This document shows positions 46,852 to 54,589 of a DNA stretch of 64,000 bases, one piece after another. This DNA is from Candidatus Saccharimonadota bacterium. Lineage in GTDB: Bacteria > Patescibacteriota > Saccharimonadia > Saccharimonadales > Saccharimonadaceae. Positions within the stretch are counted from its first letter, which is position 1. Each line of letters opens with the position of its first letter. A program made the position numbers and the translations under genes. The notes beneath the pieces are model-generated. The model saw only the letters and a list, made by a program, of their open reading frames with translations. It did no database searches and was not told the origin of the DNA. The stretch is from positions 124,001 through 188,000 of the forward strand of contig JAFYXW010000001.1 in assembly GCA_017557865.1 (NCBI GenBank). The letters are read 5' to 3'.

Positions 46852-48244
46852 TGATTACCTCTCCACCCATTATATCAGAAATTTTAGCTAAAGTTTCGTT
46901 TTTCGTCGCGTTTTTAGGCTTTTCACCTACATCGTGAATTGTGATTTTGACACCACCCGCCGCATCGATTAGGATTTGTTTATTATTGTCGCGTGATAGA
47001 ATTGTTTTAACAATATTTTTACTTGGATAAATATGCAATTCATTGTCTTTGAATTCATACGTAGTTTTTGAAAGCTGCATATAAACTGCATCATTCAGAT
47101 TTTTAACCTTCTCGGCAAAATCGTTCCAGTTGAAAGCTTTGGCTGGCTCCGATGCCTGAGCGGGGGTCCTGTCGCTTATATCCGCCTTGGGGCCGCGTCC
47201 GGCCGGCCCATCGCCATGGGCGGCCGGCGCTAATTCTTCGCTTCGCTCACGCGTCCCAAGGGGCGAACGCGCTGCCGCGCTCCGAAATGCCCCTTCGTCG
47301 GATTTAAGCGCCACCCCCACTCTCTCAGGCATTAGAGCCACCAAAAGTTTTGCATCTGCAAATGGTGCTTTAATTTCTGGAAGTTTAGATAACAATTTTA
47401 ATAGTTCTGGTTTTGGACTCTCAACGATAATACGTATGATTTCTTCGGCAATCGTTTCAGGTTTAACGCCAGACGACAATAAATCTTTTAATGTATCAGA
47501 AACACCATTAAGGTCAGCATTAATATAATTATTAATTAAATTATTAATCTTTTCATCTTCAGGCAACCCAAAAGCAGAGACAACGATGTCTTTAGTAATT
47601 TCTTTGTCAGACAACGTGGAGACTTGGTCAAGAAGAGACAATGAATCGCGAAAAGACCCACCGCCACGTTTTGCTACGATTTTGAGTGCGTCATCAGAAA
47701 TCTTAATCTTTTCTTTTTCACACACAGACTTAAGAAAAGAAAACATAGTATTAAGATCTGCAAGTTTAAAAGTATAAGTTTGCGCACGTGATGTGATTGT
47801 CACTGGTACTTTGTATGCATCGGTCGTAGCCATAATAAAAATTACATGTTTTGGTGGCTCCTCCAAAGTTTTAAGAAGTGCATTGAACGCTTCTTTCGTG
47901 AGCATATGTACTTCATCGATAATATAGATCTTGTATTTGCCTGATGTTGGTGCAATTGCGGCTTTTTCACGCAGTTCACGGATATTATCGATGCCACGGT
48001 TGGATGCGCCATCGATTTCGATGATGTCTACGTAATCGTCTTCTAGTTGGTATTCGAAATTATTTACCTCGTGTGCAAAAATCCTTGCTACCGACGTTTT
48101 GCCGCAGCCACGTGGCCCAACAAAAAGGTAAGCGTGGTTAATTTTTCCTTGTTCGAGAGATTTTTTTAAGACATCCGTAACCTGGGCTTGCCCCACCACT
48201 TCAGCCAAAGTCTTAGGTCGATATTTTCGGTATAATGCCTTCAT
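46826..48244 (-). CDS. dnaX: DNA polymerase III tau/gamma, zinc module lost, element inserted
   Basis: Clamp-loader ATPase, 472 residues. Walker A GPRGCGKTSVARIFA, Walker B region IIDEVHMLTKEAFNALLKTLEEPP, sensor 1 TTDAYKVP, sensor 2 GGGSFRDSLS. After ARIFAHEVNN the usual four-Cys zinc module is absent (NNFEYQLEDDYVDIIEID). Between domain III and a C-terminal globular part, ~60 residues come from the palindromic element at 47152-47332, in a region expected to be a linker. Overlaps its upstream neighbour by one base. Confidence 0.96.
   Translation of the reverse strand: MKALYRKYRPKTLAEVVGQAQVTDVLKKSLEQGKINHAYLFVGPRGCGKTSVARIFAHEVNNFEYQLEDDYVDIIEIDGASNRGIDNIRELREKAAIAPTSGKYKIYIIDEVHMLTKEAFNALLKTLEEPPKHVIFIMATTDAYKVPVTITSRAQTYTFKLADLNTMFSFLKSVCEKEKIKISDDALKIVAKRGGGSFRDSLSLLDQVSTLSDKEITKDIVVSAFGLPEDEKINNLINNYINADLNGVSDTLKDLLSSGVKPETIAEEIIRIIVESPKPELLKLLSKLPEIKAPFADAKLLVALMPERVGVALKSDEGAFRSAAARSPLGTRERSEELAPAAHGDGPAGRGPKADISDRTPAQASEPAKAFNWNDFAEKVKNLNDAVYMQLSKTTYEFKDNELHIYPSKNIVKTILSRDNNKQILIDAAGGVKITIHDVGEKPKNATKNETLAKISDIMGGEVINDGGGNPF
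47152..47332 (-). mobile_element. In-frame palindromic element, copy 2 (in dnaX)
   Basis: GC-rich block of 181 bp. Ends are inverted repeats: ATGCCTGAG + GGGGGT (47152-47167) against ACCCCC + CTCAGGCAT (to 47332), with GCTTATATCCG / CGGATTTAAGC inside. Central hairpin GCCCAT-CGCC-ATGGGC. Same orientation and same codon phase as copy 1; shared peptide core LAPAAHGDGPAGRG against LAAAARGDGPAERA. The extra ~34 bp relative to copy 1 lie right of the hairpin. Confidence 0.75.
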
Positions 48245-48762
48245 TATAAGGCGGCCTCAACGGCTGCCCAGGTCGCGTCATCATTATTTGCTGGAATAGT
48301 TACAGAAACTTGCGAACCATTTTTTAGATGGAAATAAGTTACTGACGCATATAAAATCTGATATTCTTTGCTACCAACTTCTACATAGTATTTGTCGTCA
48401 CGTTGAACAAGTGTGCCGATTACGGTCTTACGTTCTACTGGGCCAATTTGCTTGTAAAGGAATTTGCCATCATCGGTAATTGTAAGTTTCATGATGTCGC
48501 CTTCAACTAACTTAGACTTAGAAGCATAGTTAGCTGGTACTGGATAGTTCTTGCCATCCGGACCAATCATGATCTGGCCGTCAAAAATGCCTTCGATAAT
48601 TTTGCCTTCTGGGCTGGAAATTACGGAATCGCTTGGCGCGGAAATTGTCTCGCCGTCGCCGAGAATAGAAACTAGTAATTCTTTTGCTGCTGATAAATTC
48701 GTCTCAGCTTCGGAGATTAAACTGCGCAATCTTTTTATTTGTTTTTCTGGTATTTCAGACAT
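48244..48762 (-). CDS. Unknown protein co-transcribed with dnaX-dnaB
   Basis: No family recognised. 172 residues: an N-terminal coiled-coil-like helix (to ~35), a linker, then a beta-rich domain with KNYPVPANYASKSKLVEGD and GTLVQRDDKYYVEVGSKEY, possibly two small barrels. The stop overlaps dnaX's ATG by one base (TAATG). Upstream: TTGACA at about 48822 and TATAAT about 15 nt on. Position suggests a replication or ribosome link, unproven. Confidence 0.7.
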   Translation of the reverse strand: MSEIPEKQIKRLRSLISEAETNLSAAKELLVSILGDGETISAPSDSVISSPEGKIIEGIFDGQIMIGPDGKNYPVPANYASKSKLVEGDIMKLTITDDGKFLYKQIGPVERKTVIGTLVQRDDKYYVEVGSKEYQILYASVTYFHLKNGSQVSVTIPANNDDATWAAVEAAL

Positions 48763-48905
48763 CACCTCGCATCCTGTCTAAATATAGTATTAATATTATA
48801 TTATATCTGACATGCACCAATGTCAAGATTTTTTCACAAAAGTTTTCCACCTAAAAAACATCGGTCAGGCCAAAAACGTTGTAATTTTTACAATAAACAT
48901 TAACA

Positions 48906-49958
48906 CTATCCGGCTTTGTATAAGCCAGTATGACGCGCTCCGTCATAAACCATAGTTGGGATACCTTTAACGCGAAGCTCATTTTCTACAATGTCACGAT
49001 TCTCTTGCATTTTGTCGGTAATCTCTGGGTATTCTACAACTTTACGCACTTCCGAAATTGCCCCTTTATCAAGCCCGTCGGCTTTAAGCCAGGCCTCTAA
49101 CTGTTTTACGGCTGTTTCATGGTCGAAGTCTTCATTGAATAAGTTTTGGTAAGAAATGCCGTTCTCATTTTTTTCGGTAAAGATGTGGTCGAGTAGTTTT
49201 ATCGCATAGCCGCTATACAGTTGCTCCACTGCAAACATATACTTTACGATAATCTCAGAATTTTTAAACTTGTAATTGTTGTCAGAATCTTGAATTGCAA
49301 ATGGCACTAGGCGCACATTGTAATTATCAAAGAATCCAGATGACTTTTGGTTGCGATAAGAAATCATACAAACCGAGCAGCCTGGGTCAAAAATGTCGAG
49401 TGCGATCGGTTTTTCCTCGGCGCCGTTAGTATCTAAATCAATATAATTAAAATCGTAATCCTCTGCCTTATAGGTGCGGAATTTGTCTGGAATCGCCTCA
49501 AAGATTTCGCCCCACTCGGTAAACCATCTGCCGGTTGCTTCAATTGGGTTTTGTGGTTCGCTTTCGTCGATTGAACAAACTTCTGCGCCAAGCGAACAGG
49601 CCGAAGGTTTTGTTACGTTGCAGCTACCCAACGCCCAAAGCGCAAGTAAAGATTTGATAGCCGTAAGGAGAGCCCACACGGCAATGATTACGATTAAGAC
49701 TGAAATGATTTCAATGATTACTGACAATGGCTTTACCCATTTTGGATGTTTTACGATTATACGACTTAGTAATGTATTTTTTACATCATCCTTAAAACCG
49801 GTTTCGCATTTTTGTAAGCGTACCTTTTTCCATAAACAGCCCCAGGCCTTTTTAAACATTTTGAGATAAGCTTTGCCTACCTTTGGTTTAAAGATAGAAA
49901 TAATGGCAACAAAGATGCCAATTAGAGCTAGTATTATAAAAGCAGCTATACACACCAT
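48906..49958 (-). CDS. Membrane DsbA-like thioredoxin-fold protein
   Basis: 350 residues: N-terminal hydrophobic segments (about 3-22 and 80-105) and a large extracytoplasmic thioredoxin-fold domain with active site CSVC (IFDPGCSVCMISY) and cis-Pro loop KGIPTMVYDG. Further Cys pairs (SCNVTKPSACSLGAEVC) follow the second helix. Likely makes or exchanges disulfides in exported proteins, such as the Cys-rich cutinase fusion. Single-gene unit. Confidence 0.82.
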   Translation of the reverse strand: MVCIAAFIILALIGIFVAIISIFKPKVGKAYLKMFKKAWGCLWKKVRLQKCETGFKDDVKNTLLSRIIVKHPKWVKPLSVIIEIISVLIVIIAVWALLTAIKSLLALWALGSCNVTKPSACSLGAEVCSIDESEPQNPIEATGRWFTEWGEIFEAIPDKFRTYKAEDYDFNYIDLDTNGAEEKPIALDIFDPGCSVCMISYRNQKSSGFFDNYNVRLVPFAIQDSDNNYKFKNSEIIVKYMFAVEQLYSGYAIKLLDHIFTEKNENGISYQNLFNEDFDHETAVKQLEAWLKADGLDKGAISEVRKVVEYPEITDKMQENRDIVENELRVKGIPTMVYDGARHTGLYKAG

Positions 49959-50002
49959 AATATATATAATATTAGCATAATTTTGATAAAAATATAATTT
50001 TT

Positions 50003-50031
50003 TTGACTATTTTAAGAGAGAGTGATATACT
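50003..50031 (+). promoter_or_regulatory. Promoter of HAD-like gene
   Basis: TTGACT at 50003-50008, 17 nt, TATACT at 50026-50031 with TGA before it. Same class as 1105 and 1925. Confidence 0.8.
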
Positions 50032-50063
50032 ACAATCAGTCTGATAGAAAGGGGGGACGTAAG

Positions 50064-50738
50064 ATGGTGGTATTTACTGACCTATCGGAGGTCCTTATAC
50101 ACGGTATTTATGGCATGGAAGACATTGTGGCTAGAGACCACGGTGCAGAAGTTAGCAAGAGATTTTGGGAACGTCACGATGAGGTAAATGACAAGATTCT
50201 GGAGCTCTTTCGCGATAATTGCAAAGAGGATGATTATTGGCAGGCAATTCTTGAAGATGGAAGTTTGCCGTTCTCCCTTAATTACATCAAGCATGTACTT
50301 TCGGAGAACATCCAGCGGGTTATCCCTGGTACTTTAGATGTATACAAAAGCATCACATCTCATCCCAGAAGCGTCAGTATCAATGGCGTACCTAGTGGCG
50401 ACAGGCTTTCCGGTCGTCCCGACATTTACATCGTTTCGGACCATATCAAAGAAAGATTGGGTCAGTTAAAAAGAGCCCATCCCGACCTCTTTGATGCGGT
50501 TACCGGCGCCTATTGGTCGTGTGACATTGGCAAAATCAAAGGTGATCCTGACTTCTTCCCTACAGTCCTGAGTGTGTCTAACTTGCCGGCAGAAAAGATT
50601 GTTTTCGTTGATGACATCGAAAGAAACGTCGATTCTGCCAGAAAAAGCGGTATCTACAGTATTCTGTTTAAGGATGCCGACCAGCTGAAACTTGATTTTG
50701 AAAAAATCGGGTTCCGGTTTGACAGTAGGGATCTTTAG
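50064..50738 (+). CDS. HAD-superfamily hydrolase-like protein
   Basis: 224 residues. Motif I is VFTDLSEVL: nucleophile Asp present, the usual second Asp replaced by Ser, as in several subfamily IA proteins that are not classic phosphatases. IVSDH (motif II), GKIKGDPD (motif III Lys) and VFVDDIERNV (motif IV) follow. A loop after motif I cap, SVSINGVPSGDRLSG, may be an insertion. ATG at 50064 behind AAAGGGGGG. Confidence 0.82.
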   Translation: MVVFTDLSEVLIHGIYGMEDIVARDHGAEVSKRFWERHDEVNDKILELFRDNCKEDDYWQAILEDGSLPFSLNYIKHVLSENIQRVIPGTLDVYKSITSHPRSVSINGVPSGDRLSGRPDIYIVSDHIKERLGQLKRAHPDLFDAVTGAYWSCDIGKIKGDPDFFPTVLSVSNLPAEKIVFVDDIERNVDSARKSGIYSILFKDADQLKLDFEKIGFRFDSRDL

Positions 50739-50768
50739 CGATTTCGCTGGGGATCTTTATTGCGATTA

Positions 50769-50797
50769 TCCCTCGTCTGTATAGACGGGGGATTTAT
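50769..50797 (+). terminator. Terminator of HAD gene
   Basis: 9-bp stem CCCTCGTCT / AGACGGGGG (one T-G pair), loop GTAT, weak tail ATTTATT. Confidence 0.7.
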
Positions 50798-50800
50798 TGT

Positions 50801-50809
50801 GTGATATAA
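50801..50809 (+). promoter_or_regulatory. Extended -10 promoter of ncRNA candidate
   Basis: TGATATAAT at 50801-50809; TAGACG 17 nt upstream could act as a weak -35. Expected transcript start is about 50816. Confidence 0.65.
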
Positions 50810-50814
50810 TTAGC

Positions 50815-51114
50815 ACTGAATCGGTTAGTACGATTGTTATCATATGGCGAGGCTGCTCACCCCTTTGCGCTTCTTAATAGGCGCAAGTATGACACACGAA
50901 GGGACGCCTTGCGGTCGTGAGCAAGGGGCCCCGCAGGTGCCGTGCCATAAGGTAGTGAGTGTGCCGTTGAACCTCCTTTCTTTACAAATTTATCGGAGGC
51001 TAGCACTTTAAAAGTTTTCCGAGCGATCATTGGGCGCGCTTAACACGTGCGCCCGAAAAATCGTGTACTTTCTAAAAACATTTTATCCCGTCTATTATGA
51101 CGGGATTGTTTTTT
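50815..51114 (+). ncRNA. Structured non-coding RNA candidate, family unknown
   Basis: About 300 nt with no credible frame and raised GC. Seen in order: closing stem AGTAC-GAT (50826-50833) with ATC-GTACT (51059-51068); TATGGC (50842-50847) with GCCATA (50943-50948); TGCTCAC (50853-50859) with GTGAGCA (50916-50922); hairpin TTGCGC/GCGCAA (50864-50885); CCTCC/GGAGG (50971-50998); GGGCGCGC/GTGCGCCC with loop TTAACAC (51031-51053). Own promoter and terminator. RNase P (GAGGAAAGTCC), tmRNA (T-arm, CCA end) and SRP hallmarks were not found. Confidence 0.65.
51084..51114. terminator. Strong terminator of ncRNA, bidirectional
   Basis: 8-bp stem ATCCCGTC / GACGGGAT, loop TATTAT, then TTGTTTTTTT on the plus strand; the minus strand also has a T-run shortly after, for the convergent aminotransferase gene. 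Confidence 0.85.
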
Positions 51115-52277
51115 TATTGCAAAACTTTACTTAGAACTTTTTTGATCTTTTCGATATCTTCGGGGCGGTTATGAATACCAAGTGAAAATCTAATTAGCGG
51201 TGGTAAGCCAAGAACGTGATCTAGATAATAATGCACACAGAAATAACCAGTACGCGCCATGATGTTCTCGCGAGAGAGTGCCTCGCCGAGAAGATGTGAG
51301 TCTAAGCCTTCTACATAAAAAGTCATGGTCGGGTTTGGCTCTTTATTAATCATGTGCACACGTGGCGAACTAACCAGAAAATCGTATAATTCTTTGGTAT
51401 TGTCTTCTAAATTTTTCCAGTCTTTTTTTGGTAGTTTTTCGAGCCAATCTAGTGCAGCGTTAAGCCCAATAATTTCGCCCCATGCCTGAAGCCCCGATTC
51501 AAAACGAGTATAGCGGTGTTCTTTGCCTTCGGCGGAAAGCGTGTACGATTCTTTTTCTACATCATCTACCATGCCACCGCCCAGGAATCGCTCGTCCAAG
51601 TGCTTAATTAGATCGTCGCGCCAAACAATTACACCAAGCGATGGCGCATACATTTTGTGCGCCGAGAAACAAATTGCGTCAACTTCTACACCACGAATAA
51701 TATCGGCAGAATGAGACATCGCCTGTGCGGCATCGATAATAATAATGCCACCAGCCTTGTGCACAACCTTGGTAAGCTCGGCAATATTTAAAAGTTTGCG
51801 TCCGTCAAAGTTGGACGCACAGTTTACTACCACGACGGCCTTTGTAAAATCGTAATCAGCGATGTTAATTGAGCCGTCATCATTACGCTTCATTAGTTCA
51901 CGTGGCAATCCGGTGCGCTCTGAAAAAGCAATCGTAGCAAGAAATGGAGAGTTATGCTCAATTTCCGAAGTCATCACTTTCTTGAAGTCGCCACCTTTTA
52001 ACTGGTTTAAAATCAAGTTGATACCATAAGTGGTGTTAAGAGTAAAAGAAGTAGTATATTTGCGCGGTGATAGTTTTACGAACTTCAAAACCTTTTCGCG
52101 GGTTTCCTCAACTTTTTCGTCTGTGATGCGACCCCATTTGTATTTAACACGCTCGCCGCAGGAATTATGTTCGGTATAATATTTGTTTAATGCCTCGATT
52201 ACTGGGCGCGGGCGCAAGCTTTGACAAGCTCCGTCTAGATATACTTCCCCCTCACCTAAATAGTCAAAATCGTTCAT
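51114..52277 (-). CDS. Class V aminotransferase, SufS/Csd-like cysteine desulfurase
   Basis: 387 residues, PLP enzyme. Substrate region SEIEHNSP, IIDAAQAMSH, PLP Lys in SAHKMYAPSLG, and ARTGYFCVHYY whose Cys matches the SufS persulfide Cys. Would supply sulfur for tRNA thiolation or Fe-S clusters (QueH needs one). No sufBCD nearby. The ATG lies seven bases after TGCTATAAT (52285-52293): leaderless. Confidence 0.87.
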   Translation of the reverse strand: MNDFDYLGEGEVYLDGACQSLRPRPVIEALNKYYTEHNSCGERVKYKWGRITDEKVEETREKVLKFVKLSPRKYTTSFTLNTTYGINLILNQLKGGDFKKVMTSEIEHNSPFLATIAFSERTGLPRELMKRNDDGSINIADYDFTKAVVVVNCASNFDGRKLLNIAELTKVVHKAGGIIIIDAAQAMSHSADIIRGVEVDAICFSAHKMYAPSLGVIVWRDDLIKHLDERFLGGGMVDDVEKESYTLSAEGKEHRYTRFESGLQAWGEIIGLNAALDWLEKLPKKDWKNLEDNTKELYDFLVSSPRVHMINKEPNPTMTFYVEGLDSHLLGEALSRENIMARTGYFCVHYYLDHVLGLPPLIRFSLGIHNRPEDIEKIKKVLSKVLQ

Positions 52278-52296
52278 AAAAAATATTATAGCATGG

Positions 52297-52325
52297 AAAA
52301 ACCAGCTCTAGAAGAGCTGGTTTTT
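52297..52325. terminator. Bidirectional hairpin terminator
   Basis: Stem AAAACCAGCTCT with AGAGCTGGTTTTT; ends the solenoid operon on the minus strand, immediately before the aminotransferase promoter. Confidence 0.85.
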
Positions 52326-52327
52326 GG

Positions 52328-52759
52328 TTAAGACAGATAATCTTTTTCTGTCTGGTAGTACTCAGGTGGGAGCCCCACACCTGCACATAGTTCGTCGATT
52401 CGGTTTTTAATAATTTCGATTAGTTCTGTTGGCAGAGTGCCATAAACTTTGGTAATCCCCTTCTTCATATGAAAAAGAGTAATTGTTTCAATAATCCCCA
52501 GAGCAATAGCTAGCGTCGAAATGAAAGAAGTCATCCCTAACAAAAGGTAAATGACAACAAGAATTGCTCCTTTCGTCACAAAAAGGCTGTTCAAAATTAT
52601 TAGAATAATCTCGACAGCAAGTGAAGAAAAACCCCACGTAAATAAAGTAGCAATTTCCTTTTTTAAAAATAAGTATTTAAGCAAAGTTAGCTGCCGAATG
52701 TCTAGAGTTTCGTTTGCAGACATTGCCATTGAGACCTTTTTGTTGTTAATGCGTTGCAT
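52328..52759 (-). CDS. Two-helix membrane protein, unknown
   Basis: No family recognised. 143 residues, with hydrophobic segments at about 38-60 and 65-92, soluble ends, and a C-terminal helix (TELIEIIKNRIDEL). AGGAGG-like site upstream. It follows the 560-residue solenoid protein by 14 nt on the same transcript, so it may be its membrane partner; that is inference from position only. Confidence 0.65.
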   Translation of the reverse strand: MQRINNKKVSMAMSANETLDIRQLTLLKYLFLKKEIATLFTWGFSSLAVEIILIILNSLFVTKGAILVVIYLLLGMTSFISTLAIALGIIETITLFHMKKGITKVYGTLPTELIEIIKNRIDELCAGVGLPPEYYQTEKDYLS

Positions 52760-52773
52760 TCTACCCTCCTTTT

Positions 52774-54456
52774 TTAACCAAGAGGCGCATATAGTGCCAT
52801 CTCCGGTGTGAAATAAAAGTGAATGAATTCTTCTTCGCTGTTGTACATAATTGTGTTATACGGCTGAATTATGTCTCCAACTTTAATTTTTACATACTTA
52901 TCTCCGTTTCTGATATAATAACTCTTTACGCCATAGTTTGAGCCAATAAAACCGACCACTTTGAAACTAAGAACGGTTTTGCAATTAGTCATGCAGGTAG
53001 TTGCCAAGGGGCGGATAAATCCTATGTCACGAATTCCACTTGCTTCAAGCAGCAATTCATTAGCTTCCAAAAAGTCTTTAAGCGCCGGGCATAAATGGTC
53101 TTCGTCGGTGCAAATCTCTACTTTTGCTACACCGTCGCCGCCAAGGCATTTTATGTAGTAAGTTCCCTTCGGATCAATACCAATCGGATCAAAAACTCCA
53201 TGCCCTTGAGCCAGGAAGCTTTGGATGAAGTCAGCATCAAGATGCTTGTCTATGGCTTTTCGAATTGCATTTTCTACAGCCTGACAGAACGAGACATCTG
53301 CTTTTTCTTTTTCCTCGAACATCTCCAAAACTACACTTGCGTAATCGCCTTGACGCTTGATTGCCATTAAAACTGTATTAAACAGTTCCTCGTCGTTGGC
53401 GGCCATTACTTCATGGAAGAAGGTTTCTCTAGAAGATTCGTCATCTTCTTTACCGTCATCTTCTTCATCGTCGTATTCATCATCGTCATCTTCTTCGATG
53501 TAGGATTCTTTGACCAAGAATTCGTGCGGATAGATCTCGTATTTTTCGCAAATATCGCTAAACACTGCAGGGTCTATAAACGAAAAGGCTTTAAAAAGCA
53601 AAGCATAGTCCGAGCCAAAAATACCGTTCGTTTCGAAATGGACTTTGATGGCCATGAGCCTTCTGTAGACACTGGTAGTGTCTGAGGTGAGCTCGTTTTT
53701 TATCCAATCGCAAAAATCATCTGCATCATAGCAGTCGTCGCCATGGAGAATCCAGCCTAAAAGCAACAAGGCATTTTTATCATTGATAAACTTGCCATCT
53801 AACGCATCGTCGACCAAAGAGTCGGGGTGGTATGCGCCCTCGTCATACCTATCAGATGAGAATACCAATGCAAAAACTTCTTCCACCGTAAGCGAATTTA
53901 GATTATCTGCAATTATACCAAGGTTAATGTCGTGTGATTTTAAAAGCCGTCTGGGATGAGTCATTTTTACAGCATAAGAAACCAAATAGTCCCTTATTTC
54001 ATCGCACAAGTAAAACTGGTGTCCTAAAACAGACATGATTTTTTCCATCAACTTGCTTTCATCATCTAGGTCGTCCAAAAGCTTTTCTAGAACCCAAACA
54101 TCATCTTTGTCAAGGTCCTGCATCATCGATCTGATACTACCTTGCGAGCTGAGCTCGTGGTCAAGCTCTTGAAGAAGAGAATGCGGTTCAGGTAAAGAGA
54201 AAATCTTATTCGGATCACTGACGAGCTTTAAAATAGGATAGTTGTAATTAATCGTTTGCGCAAACAACGATTTCGCGATTTTATTTCTTATAGTTTTTCC
54301 AAACTTTGTATCGGGACATTCCAAAACCGCTGAATAATACAAATTAACGGGAATGGATGTTCTTCCATAATTTAAGCCAGAAAAGAGTGAATAAATCGAC
54401 ATCACATCATGTTCTTTGATTGCCATTTCTAACGCATTATTAAACACATTTCTCAT
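52774..54456 (-). CDS. Alpha-solenoid protein with shared C-terminal domain (paralog A)
   Basis: No named family. 560 residues: N-terminal ~330 predicted helical repeats (DDVWVLEKLLDDL, LTVEEVFALVF, RRLMAIKVHFE), an acidic linker of almost only Asp/Glu (~residues 322-345), more helices, and a ~125-residue beta-rich C-terminal domain starting YYIKCLGGDGVAKVEI and ending FYFTPEMAL. Motifs line up one by one with the next gene upstream and the C-terminal domain with 58120-59577. RBS GGAGG before ATG. Cytosolic. Confidence 0.75.
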   Translation of the reverse strand: MRNVFNNALEMAIKEHDVMSIYSLFSGLNYGRTSIPVNLYYSAVLECPDTKFGKTIRNKIAKSLFAQTINYNYPILKLVSDPNKIFSLPEPHSLLQELDHELSSQGSIRSMMQDLDKDDVWVLEKLLDDLDDESKLMEKIMSVLGHQFYLCDEIRDYLVSYAVKMTHPRRLLKSHDINLGIIADNLNSLTVEEVFALVFSSDRYDEGAYHPDSLVDDALDGKFINDKNALLLLGWILHGDDCYDADDFCDWIKNELTSDTTSVYRRLMAIKVHFETNGIFGSDYALLFKAFSFIDPAVFSDICEKYEIYPHEFLVKESYIEEDDDDEYDDEEDDGKEDDESSRETFFHEVMAANDEELFNTVLMAIKRQGDYASVVLEMFEEKEKADVSFCQAVENAIRKAIDKHLDADFIQSFLAQGHGVFDPIGIDPKGTYYIKCLGGDGVAKVEICTDEDHLCPALKDFLEANELLLEASGIRDIGFIRPLATTCMTNCKTVLSFKVVGFIGSNYGVKSYYIRNGDKYVKIKVGDIIQPYNTIMYNSEEEFIHFYFTPEMALYAPLG

Positions 54457-54471
54457 ACGTGTACCTCCAAT

Positions 54472-54523
54472 AAAAAAATAAATTGTTAACGTTCCATTAA
54501 AAACCTTATCATTAATAATTATA
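54472..54523 (-). promoter_or_regulatory. Promoter and leader, shared with paralog B
   Basis: TGTTATAAT (hexamer 54523-54518). The transcript begins near TGATAAGGTT and includes ACGTTAACAATT and a T-run; the 15-mer at 54472-54486 and the 10-mer at 54502-54511 are identical to those before paralog B. Confidence 0.7.
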
Positions 54524-54533
54524 ACATATTTTT

Positions 54534-54567
54534 AGGAAAAATAAAAGGCTCGCCAGTGCGAGCCTTT
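54534..54567 (-). terminator. Intrinsic terminator
   Basis: 10-bp stem AAAGGCTCGC / GCGAGCCTTT, loop ACTG, then TATTTTTC on the minus strand; ends paralog B. Confidence 0.88.
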
Positions 54568-54589
54568 AAAAAAGGTGATAAGAATTAGG

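Noticed and set aside
48763-48905. Replication origin next to dnaX/dnaB
   Set aside because: Only one weak DnaA-box-like TTTTCCACC, no cluster of boxes and no dnaA.
50342-50440. Possible third palindromic element in the HAD-like gene
   Set aside because: A loop rich in Ser/Gly looks inserted, but no inverted-repeat ends and no match to the tatD/dnaX element were found.
50815-51114. RNase P RNA, tmRNA or SRP RNA identity
   Set aside because: The conserved GAGGAAAGTCC, tRNA-like ends or the SRP apical motif are not visible on either strand.
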